DNA from: Clostridia bacterium
GTDB lineage: Bacteria > Bacillota > Clostridia > Oscillospirales > CAG-272
Direction of reading: 5' to 3'
DNA length: 64,000 nucleotides
Assembly (NCBI GenBank): GCA_017472285.1
Contig: JAFUQQ010000034.1
Span: 85,300-149,299, forward strand
Shown: positions 16,159 to 25,324 of the stretch, one piece after another
How positions within the stretch are numbered: position 1 is the stretch's first letter
How the letters are laid out: each line of letters begins with the position of its first letter
The notes under the pieces: model-generated
The model's database searches: none
Seen by the model: only the letters and a program-made list of their open reading frames with translations
Told to the model about the DNA's origin: nothing
Translations under genes and position numbers: made by a program

Positions 16159-18309
16159 TTAATCCGCACGGTAGGAAATTTCCGTAATGATATCGGAAAC
16201 GAAGGATACCATTCGTGTGATCAGGTTCCAGAACAATACTGCCATGAACATGATAAATACCATACCGATAATGGTGAAGAAGCAAATCGCGATATTGCGT
16301 CCCATGCTGTAACCGTGAGTTGTCATCGAGCCGAAGAAGATGAGAAGACCGGTCCATACATAAGCGATACCGAGTGCAAGGGTGATGAATTCTGCTTCAG
16401 AGAGAGAGCAGATGTTGGTTGCGAGGGTTGCGGGGATGGTGATGAGCGGAATGGGAAGGAGCGCATAGGATGTTGCGATAAAGATATCCTTGAGGTTACC
16501 TTCGCCATCGAACAATGTGGTAAGACACCAGTTAGCGATGCACCAAAGAGCGAGAACGAGAACAACGGTTACGATCGGACCGATGAAATCAACATAGCCG
16601 GTCTGACCGCCGAAGAGGTAAGCAGAACCGATATTCTGATACAAAATGGAAAATACGGTGAGAGCCACGATGCAGAGCGCGCCGCGTACGGATCCGCGTT
16701 TTTCGTGCTTCAGATCCCAGAAGCCGTCAAACGGGTGCATGATAACGTAGAAGCCGTAAAGGAATTCTTCCCAAAGGGTACGTTTGCCAACTTTAACGAT
16801 ACCTGCCTTGTTCTTCTTGCCGATATAGCCGAATGCTTTCGTAATCAGAACGACTGCAACGATAGCAATGATGATAACCCAGATAACATACTTTTCGGTA
16901 GCTGCTTTTCTCCAAGCCTTGAAAGCGATGGAGTAGTTTTCCGTTTCGTAAGCATCTTTGTAGTACTGCATTGCTTCTTCGTAGTTACCCTGACGGTAAA
17001 GGTTCTTACCGATACCAACGTAAGCAGCGTCGAAGTTGTTGTTTCTCTTGAGAATATCGCGCCAGTCCTGATAAGCGGCGGAATATTCACGGTTGGTATT
17101 GTGCATAAGAGCCTGGTCGATGATATCACCGTAGTCAGTTCTCTTATAAATGGTTACGGAATTGAGGGTACTGTCAAGTACGTAGATGTCGCCGCCGCAA
17201 TAGGTGATCGCGGTGGGAGTGGTAAGATGTCCGAGCTGTTTACCCTTATCACCGAAAGCGAAAAGGAGGTTACCTTCGCTATCGTATGTGTAGATCTTAC
17301 CGCGCTTGGAGTCAACGACGGACCACATACCGTTGGGACCCATAGCGATGTCAACGAGGGTGGAAGGACCTGTTTCTTTGGTCATAGCCTTCAGGTCGGA
17401 GAATACGATTTCACCTGCGGGAAGCGCAAAACCGTTACGAACCATGATATCGTCACCTTTTGCGTTGAGTCGCTTGATCGGAGCATAGTTGCTCGTTGTA
17501 GAAAGGGACTGGATCGCTGTTGTGAGGTCTTTTTCTTCGTCTGTACCGAAGACGATGGTTGCCCATACCTGACCTTCATCGTCCATTGTCAGATTCTTAT
17601 AAGGAGTAGAGATATAAGATTCTGTGGTAACGGTCGGGAAAATCATACGGCGGATACGGACTGCGAGAGAAACGGAAGTTTTCTGCGCGCCGAGGAACGC
17701 CTGGAAGGAACCGTCGGGGTTCAGAGCGATGATACCGGAGTAAGTCTGGTCAGAAACGATATACATTGTGCCGGACTTGTTAACACCGACCGCAACGGGA
17801 CGGAATACGGTATCGGAACCCATGATATCCGCGTTGGGAGCACCAACGATGGAATCGAAGCTACCGTCTGCCTTATTGAAAAGAACGATACGGGAGTTGA
17901 GAGTATCACAAACGTAAAGGATATCGTCGAATACGAAAAGACCGTTGGGCTCTTTGAGGGAGTCCTGTACGCCGTGTTCGTTGACGAACGCGCCGACTTC
18001 GTACTGAAGTTCCCAGTTGGGATTGAATACGAGAACGCGGTTGTTCTTTGTGTCCGCGATATAGATATTGCCGTTGCCATCCTCGTCAACGAAGATATCC
18101 TTCGGAGCATTGAGAGGAGTGGAAAGGTTCATATCGTAGGAGTCGATGGAATCGATGGGGGTGTATGCGTGAGGCGATGTCAGAATAAAGCCATCGATAG
18201 AATAGGTGTAAGTTTCATAAGGAGCTGCTGCCGCAGATACCTGGAACGCCATACCAGCGAGGAGGACGACGCACATAAGCAGCGCAAGTACTCTGGATAT
18301 TTTTTTCAA
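16159..18309 (-). CDS. NHL-repeat / TPR / Yip1-domain membrane protein
   Basis: The 716-residue protein has a signal peptide (to about 27, VSAAAAPYE) and then NHL beta-propeller repeats (about 45-400). Repeats such as GNIYIADTKNNRVLVFN, DDILYVCDTLNSRIVLFN and GDIYVLDSTLNSVTIYKR recur every ~50 residues. A short TPR-like pair follows (about 420-470, YRQGNYEEAMQYYKDAY). After a membrane segment near 490 comes a basic cytoplasmic stretch and a C-terminal Yip1 domain with about five membrane segments (LPIPLITIPATLATNIC near 625). An extracellular propeller tied to a Yip1 membrane domain suggests a scaffold or sensor for the surface transport machine. The gene lies between the first permease pair and the DUF5696 gene, spaced 16-19 bases from each. 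Confidence 0.8.
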   Translation of the reverse strand: MKKISRVLALLMCVVLLAGMAFQVSAAAAPYETYTYSIDGFILTSPHAYTPIDSIDSYDMNLSTPLNAPKDIFVDEDGNGNIYIADTKNNRVLVFNPNWELQYEVGAFVNEHGVQDSLKEPNGLFVFDDILYVCDTLNSRIVLFNKADGSFDSIVGAPNADIMGSDTVFRPVAVGVNKSGTMYIVSDQTYSGIIALNPDGSFQAFLGAQKTSVSLAVRIRRMIFPTVTTESYISTPYKNLTMDDEGQVWATIVFGTDEEKDLTTAIQSLSTTSNYAPIKRLNAKGDDIMVRNGFALPAGEIVFSDLKAMTKETGPSTLVDIAMGPNGMWSVVDSKRGKIYTYDSEGNLLFAFGDKGKQLGHLTTPTAITYCGGDIYVLDSTLNSVTIYKRTDYGDIIDQALMHNTNREYSAAYQDWRDILKRNNNFDAAYVGIGKNLYRQGNYEEAMQYYKDAYETENYSIAFKAWRKAATEKYVIWVIIIAIVAVVLITKAFGYIGKKNKAGIVKVGKRTLWEEFLYGFYVIMHPFDGFWDLKHEKRGSVRGALCIVALTVFSILYQNIGSAYLFGGQTGYVDFIGPIVTVVLVLALWCIANWCLTTLFDGEGNLKDIFIATSYALLPIPLITIPATLATNICSLSEAEFITLALGIAYVWTGLLIFFGSMTTHGYSMGRNIAICFFTIIGMVFIMFMAVLFWNLITRMVSFVSDIITEISYRAD

Positions 18310-18327
18310 AATTACATCCTCCCTTTC

Positions 18328-19203
18328 TTAGTCTTTCATACCGGAAGTAGACATCGTTTCAACGATATTACTCTGGGTGATAACGAATACGGTTACAGGA
18401 ACGATCAACATAACGATCGCGGAAGCCGCACCGACACCCGCACGGGCGATACCGCCGGATACGATCTGGGAAATCGCGTAGTTGAAGGTTTTGAGCTGTT
18501 CGCTCTGGATATAAGTGGAAGCACCTGTGTTCCACAGATCCTTGAAGGAGTACACGATAAGGGTCAGCCAAGCGGGCTTAACCATCGGCATCGCGATCGT
18601 CCAGTAAGTACGAAGCTCGCTGGAACCGTCAAGACGTGCGGATTCGAGAACCGCGTCGGAGATACCGGATACCATGAACTGACGCATAAGGAACATACCG
18701 AGGGTTGCGCCCCATGCGGGAATGATGAGAGCCCAGTAAGTATCAACAAGACCGAGAGTACTCATGGTCATGTAGTTAACGATACCGGTAACGGTAGCGG
18801 TAAACATGAGGGAGAGACGAACCGCGCCGAACATGAGGTTACGACCGGGGAATTTGATCTTGGATACGGTATAAGCTGCAAGAGAACCGAGGAACAAGTT
18901 ACCGAACGTACCGCCAACGGAGATGAGGACGGTATTGAAGATGTAACGAGAGAACGGAACCCAAGAGGAAGACATACTCTTGAACATATCGCCGAAGTTA
19001 TCGAAAGTCGGGCTGACTACGTAGAATTTCGGAGGATAGTTCCAAAGTTCGTCAAGGGGCTTGAGGGACTGTACAACAGCGTAGTACAGCGGAATAAACA
19101 TGAAAGCACCGAAAATGATAAGGAATAATGAAATTCCGAAGTCGCCTCCCGCGGAACGGTTGAGGACAACTTTATGATTTCTTGTTCTTAATTTCTTTGA
19201 CAT
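18328..19203 (-). CDS. Carbohydrate ABC transporter permease (MalG/UgpE type), first pair
   Basis: The 291-residue CUT1-family permease has six membrane segments. The EAA loop SDAVLESARLDGSSELRTYW (about residues 185-205) carries the conserved Gly of the ATPase contact. Length is normal for LplC/UgpE-like subunits. It begins one base after the stop of its MalF-type partner, a sign of translational coupling. Confidence 0.9.
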   Translation of the reverse strand: MSKKLRTRNHKVVLNRSAGGDFGISLFLIIFGAFMFIPLYYAVVQSLKPLDELWNYPPKFYVVSPTFDNFGDMFKSMSSSWVPFSRYIFNTVLISVGGTFGNLFLGSLAAYTVSKIKFPGRNLMFGAVRLSLMFTATVTGIVNYMTMSTLGLVDTYWALIIPAWGATLGMFLMRQFMVSGISDAVLESARLDGSSELRTYWTIAMPMVKPAWLTLIVYSFKDLWNTGASTYIQSEQLKTFNYAISQIVSGGIARAGVGAASAIVMLIVPVTVFVITQSNIVETMSTSGMKD

Positions 19204-19204
19204 A

Positions 19205-20167
19205 TCATTGTCCCACCTTGTTCAGAATTTTATTAATAAGCATATTAGAACCGATCATCATGACGAAGAGGATAACCGCGATCGCGGAGGAATAACCAAC
19301 CTCGAAACGCTGGCCTCCGTAGTCCTGAAGATGGTGCATGATCGTATGCGCGCAATAGTTAACGCTGGGGAAACCTGCGAGATCGTTTACGACAGAACCG
19401 AAGTTGAAGGACTGGGTGATCGCCATAACCGCACCGAAGAGCATCTGCTGCTTCATGTTCGGGAGAGTAACGTACCAGAGTTCCTGCCATCTGTTCTTGA
19501 TACCGTCAACGGCTGCAGCTTCAAACTGATCCTTCGGAACGGTCTGAAGACCACCGATGAAGGAGAGGAAGGATACACCGAGAGATGTCCAGAGCGCAAC
19601 TACGATACAAAGGGGCATTACGTAAGTTTCGTTCTTGAAGAACTGGATCGGCGTCTGAATGATGTCAAGACGCATCAAAATGGAGTTCGCATAACCATAG
19701 GAGTCACCGTCGAAGAGGATTTTCCAGATGAAGGTCATACCTGTGGAAAGAGAAGGTGCGTAGAAAATAAGAGTAACGACCGCTCTGATCTTCGGAGGAA
19801 GTTCATTGATGAACCACGCTGTGAAAAGGGAGAGGATATAGGAAACCGGTCCCGTCATGACAGCGAAGATAAGAGTGTTCATGATAGCCTGGATAAAGAT
19901 TTCGTCATCAAGGAAGAGTCGCATATAGTTGCTCAAACCGATGAACTTCGGCGGCTCGATCAAATTGAAGACGGTAAAGCTGAAAAATACCGAAAGAATA
20001 ACAGGCAAAACGGTAAATGTGAAGAAGATGAGGAAGTACGGCGCACACATCAGGTATGCGGTGTAGTTTCTTTTCATTTCTTTCCATGTCCATTGCCACT
20101 TGGTCATTTCTTTACGCGCGACGGGTTTCGGCGCGGTCTGTTTTTTTCCAACAGCTTTTTCTGACAT
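19205..20167 (-). CDS. Sugar ABC transporter permease (MalF/LplB type), first pair
   Basis: The 320-residue CUT1-family permease has a basic N-terminal tail, about six membrane segments and the EAA loop PKDQFEAAAVDGIKNRWQEL near residue 215, followed by the typical VTLPNMKQQMLFG. It lies 24 bases after the solute-binding protein gene, as the core importer of the operon. Its ATPase must be supplied in trans, as known for MsmX-type shared ATPases in Firmicutes. Confidence 0.9.
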   Translation of the reverse strand: MSEKAVGKKQTAPKPVARKEMTKWQWTWKEMKRNYTAYLMCAPYFLIFFTFTVLPVILSVFFSFTVFNLIEPPKFIGLSNYMRLFLDDEIFIQAIMNTLIFAVMTGPVSYILSLFTAWFINELPPKIRAVVTLIFYAPSLSTGMTFIWKILFDGDSYGYANSILMRLDIIQTPIQFFKNETYVMPLCIVVALWTSLGVSFLSFIGGLQTVPKDQFEAAAVDGIKNRWQELWYVTLPNMKQQMLFGAVMAITQSFNFGSVVNDLAGFPSVNYCAHTIMHHLQDYGGQRFEVGYSSAIAVILFVMMIGSNMLINKILNKVGQ

Positions 20168-20191
20168 GTCCGTATTCTCCTTTGCTAAAAA

Positions 20192-23100
20192 TTATTTGGT
20201 GTTTGCGGGGATATAGAACTCACGGGTAAGTTCTTCGCGCTTTCTTGCAAATTCAGAGTTAATCGTATTGGTGTAATCCTGAAGTGCTTCGCTGGGGATC
20301 GCGTCGTTGTTATAAACATCGAGGAACGCGAATTCTACGTTACGAGCGATAATATAGGAACCGGGCATTTCCGGTACGCCTTTGAGGTTAGCGAACTGGT
20401 TGTGAATTTCCTGAAGTTCGTTAGCTGTCCAGGACATATCGTTGAACGCGTCCATATTAGCTGTTGCGTATTTACCTGCGGGACCGAGGAGGGCTACAAG
20501 TTCGTTTGCGTACTGACCCTGAATGTCGCCGCTCATCCACCACTTGATGAAGTCGAAGCCAGCCTGGTCGGTGCCTCTGTCAGCAGCGTCCATCATGATA
20601 ACGATGGAGTTCATGGTTGTAACGATGGATTTGTTTACTGTGCCATCTTCCTGAACGGTACCGGGAACGGTTGTGAAGCCCCAAAGACCTTTCAGTTCGG
20701 GAGCGAATACGGTAAACTGGTTGTAGTAAGTGATATAGTCACCGATGAACATCGGCATTTCGCCGGAACGGAAACGGTTCGCAGCGTCGAAAGTAAGCGG
20801 GAAGTTATAAGTTGTGAAGAAGTGGCAAAGCTGAGTGAAAGCATCGAGTGTTACGTCTTCATCGAAGGAAATCGTGGAACCGTTGTTGCTGTACAGCGAG
20901 CCATTGTTCTGATAGATAAAGGTATTGAAGATACCGATATCGTGGGACATACCAACGTCGTAGTTCTGGCTGACGAGGATCGGCATGATCGCGTTGAATT
21001 CATCCCAGTCGTTGGGAACTTCGATACCGAGTTCAGCGAATACGTCCTTACGGTAGAACATAACGTTGAAGCTCTGTTTTTCGGGAATACCGTAAACAGC
21101 GATGTCTCCGGTACCGTCTTTTTCACCGAGAGAAACAGTGAAAGGAACCCAAGCGGATTCGTGGAAGTAAGTCTGAACTTCTTCGAAGCCGTCGTAGCCG
21201 CTGAGGTCAAGAACCGCACCACGAACTGCATAGTTGATACAGTCGGAAGAAGTTACGTCCATCATAACGTCGGGACCTACACCGGAAAGGGTTGCGGGAA
21301 GGAGCGTACCTGCCGTAACGAGTTTGAGGTTGATCGCGATATCGGGACGTTCTCTTGCGAAGTCTTCGTCGATGATATTACGGATGATCTGTGTGTATTC
21401 ACGGGATACTGTGGTCCAAACATCTACCTTAGTAATACCGTCGCCGCCTTCAATGTCGCCGAAGGAGGAGTTATCGCGGATAAAGCTATAGAAGAACATC
21501 TGGATTTCGTACCAAGCGTTCACGAAGAAGTTACCTTCGCCTTTCGGGAGCTCGCCGCCTGCGGGCTGGATCACGAAGTAGTCAAGAATGAGAGCCTGCT
21601 GGCTGATATTATTGATCCATGTACCGAGGTTACCGATATAAGATTTGAGCTGTGTGAAGTTCTTTGCAATCTGACGTTCGGAGTTGGAAGCCATCTTTTC
21701 AAGTACGCGCGCTACGTTTTCAACGGAAGCGGTACTGGAGCTGGATTCACCGCCGCTGATTTCCTGCATCTTTTCGGAAACAGCGTAAAGTCTCTTCGCG
21801 ATGGAGCCCATTTCGGAGATCTCGTCGGGAATTCTCTTGTAGTAACCGTAGTCCATGTAGGGATCGGGAGAGCTACCGGAGATCGCAAGGATCTTGATAT
21901 AGATCGCGTTGACTCTGGTTACGCAGTCACGGAGTTCCGCGATAAGCTCACCGAGGTTACCGAAGTTAACTTCGAGCTTGAAGGTATGTTTACCTTTTTC
22001 GAGGTAGAATTCAAATTCATATTCGCCGTCACCAAACGTGCCGCCCTGCCAGGAGTCATCGAAAAGGAACTGAAGGTTGTTCGCTTCTTCGAAAGGAACT
22101 TCACCGTCGATATAAATACGGCGGGAAACGAAAAGACCTTCGATGGAGTCCTGAAGGAATCTGGAGCTGATGGTGTAGAAGCCGGATTCGGGAACCGTAA
22201 AGGTCCATTCGATCCACTGACCTACGGATGCCCAGTTGTAAGAACCGTTACGACCACCAACGTCGTTGATCCAGGAGTAGCTTGCATGCTGCGGGCTTGT
22301 GATCGCGGAAGTTCTGTCGTTCTGACCGTAGATGGTACGGGAAGAAGTGGATGTGAAGAATTCAGCTTCCAAGCGAACAGCGGAGGATTGAGAAGCGGGT
22401 TTCGCGCCTCCAGCCACGTGCATATTGTGATATGCTTCATAAGACATAAGAGTTTCTCTTGCGCGGAGAGTGATGGTATCGATATAGATATATTCTTTCT
22501 GCGCTTCGAGAGTGATGGTGTTCTCACCTTCTTCGAGGTAGAACCAGAACTCACCGTTATAGTTACCTGTCGGGTCGGAAACGGTGTATTCAGCCCACTG
22601 AGCTTCGAGAACTTTTGCCGGGCGGCGTTCATTGCCCGAGCTGTCCTTGTCGTATTCGATATCGGTGATATTACCGACCTCGTCATAGATCACGGGGATG
22701 TTATCGAGAACGTCGACCCATTTCTTTGTCATGATAAGGTTACGAACTTCGGTGTAAGGAACTTCGCCGTTGATACGGAGAGTTCTTTCGATGTCGGTTG
22801 CCTTGGATCTTTCGTCGGTAGGATAGTTGTAAACGATATCCATCGCGTAAAGACCGGATACGGGAACATTGACCGTCCACGTAGCAGCACCGGAATCGGG
22901 GATGAGTACGACGTTGTTCTTACCGTCGTAAGAAACACCGGTCTCCGCGCCTTTGGGGAGAGAGGTGATGTCATCCGAATCAATCACGATCGCATCGCCT
23001 TCATAATTCGGATAAACAGAGTGTTTTGCCTTGTACTCGGCCCACTTGTCGTCACCGAGAATTTCAAGGGCCTCATTGGTAGTAGACGTATCGGTCTCCG

Positions 23101-23209
23101 TTGCCTTTGCCGCTACGAGCGAAGCGGGGTTCGCCATAACAACGATGCCGGAGAGCATAAGTACGCTAAGCACCAATGCGACAGCTCTTTTCAGCTTTGA
23201 GTTTTCCAT
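20192..23209 (-). CDS. Very large extracellular solute-binding protein with carbohydrate-binding-like N-terminal domains
   Basis: At 1005 residues this is over twice the usual size of a family-1 sugar-binding protein (~430). A signal peptide ends around residues 30-36 (NPASLVAAKA), but no lipobox cysteine follows. Residues ~60-250 and ~270-440 are two beta-rich domains resembling carbohydrate-binding modules (GLYAMDIVYNYPTDERS; GQWIEWTFTVPESGFYTISS). A helical linker (about 465-560) follows. The C-terminal ~400 residues are a family-1 solute-binding domain (PDVMMDVTSSDCINYA, GIPEKQSFNVMFYRKDVFAE, MPMFIGDYITYYNQF). It is the first gene of the operon. The substrate is likely an oligosaccharide, by inference from the permease family and the binding-like modules. 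Confidence 0.88.
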   Translation of the reverse strand: MENSKLKRAVALVLSVLMLSGIVVMANPASLVAAKATETDTSTTNEALEILGDDKWAEYKAKHSVYPNYEGDAIVIDSDDITSLPKGAETGVSYDGKNNVVLIPDSGAATWTVNVPVSGLYAMDIVYNYPTDERSKATDIERTLRINGEVPYTEVRNLIMTKKWVDVLDNIPVIYDEVGNITDIEYDKDSSGNERRPAKVLEAQWAEYTVSDPTGNYNGEFWFYLEEGENTITLEAQKEYIYIDTITLRARETLMSYEAYHNMHVAGGAKPASQSSAVRLEAEFFTSTSSRTIYGQNDRTSAITSPQHASYSWINDVGGRNGSYNWASVGQWIEWTFTVPESGFYTISSRFLQDSIEGLFVSRRIYIDGEVPFEEANNLQFLFDDSWQGGTFGDGEYEFEFYLEKGKHTFKLEVNFGNLGELIAELRDCVTRVNAIYIKILAISGSSPDPYMDYGYYKRIPDEISEMGSIAKRLYAVSEKMQEISGGESSSSTASVENVARVLEKMASNSERQIAKNFTQLKSYIGNLGTWINNISQQALILDYFVIQPAGGELPKGEGNFFVNAWYEIQMFFYSFIRDNSSFGDIEGGDGITKVDVWTTVSREYTQIIRNIIDEDFARERPDIAINLKLVTAGTLLPATLSGVGPDVMMDVTSSDCINYAVRGAVLDLSGYDGFEEVQTYFHESAWVPFTVSLGEKDGTGDIAVYGIPEKQSFNVMFYRKDVFAELGIEVPNDWDEFNAIMPILVSQNYDVGMSHDIGIFNTFIYQNNGSLYSNNGSTISFDEDVTLDAFTQLCHFFTTYNFPLTFDAANRFRSGEMPMFIGDYITYYNQFTVFAPELKGLWGFTTVPGTVQEDGTVNKSIVTTMNSIVIMMDAADRGTDQAGFDFIKWWMSGDIQGQYANELVALLGPAGKYATANMDAFNDMSWTANELQEIHNQFANLKGVPEMPGSYIIARNVEFAFLDVYNNDAIPSEALQDYTNTINSEFARKREELTREFYIPANTK

Positions 23210-23298
23210 AGTTTTTCCTCCTTAACGGAATTTGCAATGTGCAGACTAAAAACCCGTGCCGTCCTATCCGAACGGCACATAGCGCTTATTACTTTAAT

Positions 23299-23327
23299 AT
23301 ACTACCACTTCATTCACAAAAAATCAA
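23299..23327 (-). promoter_or_regulatory. Likely promoter of the seven-gene sugar operon
   Basis: On the minus strand TTGATT (23327-23322) and TAGTAT (23304-23299) are 17 bases apart. The start codon lies about 90 bases downstream, after the GTGCCGT/ACGGCAC hairpin. TATATT just downstream gives an alternative -10. Confidence 0.5.
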
Positions 23328-23636
23328 TAAGTTTGTAACCCACTTTTTTTAGATTCTTAACAATTTGTTCTTATTTTTCCGAAAAAAAGGAGAAAATCTG
23401 ACCCAAATTCAAGTTTTTTCAATATAAATAACTAATAGGAAACAGATTTGATTTTTTGAGAAAGAGAAAAGCAATTTCAAAAGCGTATTTTAGATTTACC
23501 AAAGGTTTCTGAAAAAGCAAAAAAAGTATTGATATTGCTTGGTTTTTGGGTTCGTTTTCTCAATAGTCCGCAAAGTGATTACATGATAGTAAATTTTATT
23601 TAACAAGCATTCAATATCCGATTTGAAAAGAGAATA

Positions 23637-23690
23637 AAAAACGTGCTTTTGGTTTTGTGCAGTTCTCACAAACAAAAAGCCCGTTTTTTT
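23637..23690 (-). terminator. Terminator after mnmA
   Basis: AACGTGCTTTTGGTTTTGTG and CACAAACAAAAAGCCCGTT form a long stem with a few mismatches around CAGTTCT. It is flanked by A and T runs, so it can work on either strand. Confidence 0.7.
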
Positions 23691-23808
23691 ACTTTGTAGT
23701 CATTATGCCAAAAAAACGACAAAGTCATTTTTTTAGATCAAAAACACAGACTTTTTTCTAATAATAAACAGAAAATCAAAACAATTGCTTCATGTTCATT
23801 AGAAACCA

Positions 23809-24846
23809 TTAAGTCTTGTCTATGATTCCTCCGAAAAGGATTTTATCGCCTTCATAAAATACAACGGATTGTCCCGGAGTCACCGCACGGACGGGATGTT
23901 CAAAGAAAATTTCCGCTCTGTCGCCTGTAATGCAGATACGCGCGCGTTCCGGTTTTGCCGTGTAACGTATCTTTCCATCCGCATAAAGCCCGTCATAATC
24001 CCCTGGCATGAGTGCCATAAAGTTCAGCGTATGGCAAACCAAGCGATCTGTGAAGACCTTATCTTCCCCTGTAACCGTTACGGTATTTGCCGCGGGATCG
24101 ATCGCCGTCACGAAAGCAGGTTTTCCGAGCGCAAGCCCAAGCCCTTTCCGCTGTCCGATCGTATAATGAATGATTCCCTCATGCGTTCCGATCTTTTTGC
24201 CGTTCTCATCAATGAAATCCCCCTTCGGAAACTTCCCTATCCGTTCTTCAATATAAGAAACGTAATCGTTTGACGGAATAAAACAGATCTCCTGACTTTC
24301 GGGCGCGTCGGCATTGGGAAGCGCCAGCTCTATGGCTTCTTTTTTGATCGAAGCCTTATCAAGCTCGCAAAGAGGAAACATCAGCATAGAAAGCTGTTCC
24401 TGTGTCAACCGCCAGAGAACGTAGCTCTGATCTTTTCTCGCATCACGTGCCTTACGGATATAATAACGACCCGTTTCCGCATCAAAGCCGATATCCGTAT
24501 AATGCCCCGTCGCAACGCGTTCGATTCCCATTTTCTTCGCAGTTTCGCAAAGAGAAGCGATCTTGACGTAACGGTTGCAGATCACGCAAGGATTCGGCGT
24601 TTTTGCCTCGGAATATTCTTTCAGGAAATCACCGATCACGATCTCCCCAAATTTTTCTCTGCAATCCACAATGGTAAGCGGAACGTCAAGCGATGCCGCT
24701 GCGCGTTCAGCCGATGCCATGTCGCTGTCATCACTCATGCGGAGAAATGCGCCGTAAACCTCATAGCCTTGTCTGCGAAGCGCAACAACGGAATACGTAC
24801 TATCGATGCCGCCGCTCATACCAAGTAATATTTTTTTCTTTTCCAT
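23809..24846 (-). CDS. mnmA: tRNA-specific 2-thiouridylase MnmA
   Basis: MnmA adds sulphur to U34 of tRNA-Lys, -Glu and -Gln, using ATP and a sulphur donor. The start is taken at 24846 (AAAGG upstream); 28 more codons are open but unsupported. The 345-residue protein begins with the PP-loop GMSGGIDSTYSV. The catalytic cysteine pair is seen as NPCVICN near 88 and SQEICFIP near 187, and the C-terminal beta-barrel ends in PGQSVVFYEGDKILFGG. Slightly shorter than the usual 360 residues. The cysteine desulphurase that feeds it is not encoded here. It follows rnhA by 16 bases. Confidence 0.95.
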   Translation of the reverse strand: MEKKKILLGMSGGIDSTYSVVALRRQGYEVYGAFLRMSDDSDMASAERAAASLDVPLTIVDCREKFGEIVIGDFLKEYSEAKTPNPCVICNRYVKIASLCETAKKMGIERVATGHYTDIGFDAETGRYYIRKARDARKDQSYVLWRLTQEQLSMLMFPLCELDKASIKKEAIELALPNADAPESQEICFIPSNDYVSYIEERIGKFPKGDFIDENGKKIGTHEGIIHYTIGQRKGLGLALGKPAFVTAIDPAANTVTVTGEDKVFTDRLVCHTLNFMALMPGDYDGLYADGKIRYTAKPERARICITGDRAEIFFEHPVRAVTPGQSVVFYEGDKILFGGIIDKT

Positions 24847-24862
24847 ACCGTAAAACCTTTCT

Positions 24863-25300
24863 TTATCGGTAGCTTTCCGCTGCCGCAACGGCAAGTCTGT
24901 CGCAACGCTCATTATAAGCATGACCGTCATGACCTTTTACCCAAACGAAAGTTACCTGATGCATATCGAGAAGCGAAAGAATTTGTTCCCAGAGATCAGG
25001 ATTGAGTGCAGGTTTTCCGTCGCCCTTTTTCCAGCCCTTCGCCCTCCATGATCTTGCCCAACCTTTTGTAATAGCATCCACAAGATATTTGGAATCTGAC
25101 CAGAGCTCCACTTCGCAAGGCTGTTTCAATGCGGAAAGTCCCGCGATCGCCGCAGAAAGCTCCATGCGGTTATTTGTGGTATTGGCTTCACCACCGGAAA
25201 GCTCTTTTTCGATCTCGCCATAAACAAGGATGCATCCCCATCCGCCCGGACCGGGATTTCCCTTACAAGCGCCGTCCGTATATAATTTTACTTTTTTCAT
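24863..25300 (-). CDS. rnhA: Ribonuclease HI
   Basis: The 145-residue protein cleaves the RNA strand of RNA-DNA hybrids. The DEDD metal centre is visible: Asp in [16 protein letters not shown] near residue 8, Glu in [11 protein letters not shown] near 48, Asp in [12 protein letters not shown] near 70, and the C-terminal Asp in [11 protein letters not shown] near 134, after the loop VWVKGHDGH. Length fits the family. It is transcribed just before mnmA and after the Gfo/Idh/MocA gene. Confidence 0.96.
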   Translation of the reverse strand: MKKVKLYTDGACKGNPGPGGWGCILVYGEIEKELSGGEANTTNNRMELSAAIAGLSALKQPCEVELWSDSKYLVDAITKGWARSWRAKGWKKGDGKPALNPDLWEQILSLLDMHQVTFVWVKGHDGHAYNERCDRLAVAAAESYR

Positions 25301-25324
25301 TTTTAGTATGTCCTTTTTATATAA

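Larger units (their letters stand above)
23210..23808. other. Regulatory gap between the sugar operon and mnmA
   Basis: This 599-bp AT-rich gap holds no gene. Its left part carries the operon promoter (23299-23327) and a leader hairpin, GTGCCGT (23256-23262) with ACGGCAC (23272-23278). Its right part carries the mnmA terminator (23637-23690). I see nothing further in 23340-23630 apart from A/T runs. Confidence 0.7.

Noticed and set aside
16054..19128. 1024-codon open frame on the plus strand
   Set aside because: Shadow of the Yip1-NHL and permease genes; no motifs.
20402..23200. 932-codon open frame on the plus strand
   Set aside because: Shadow of the solute-binding protein gene.
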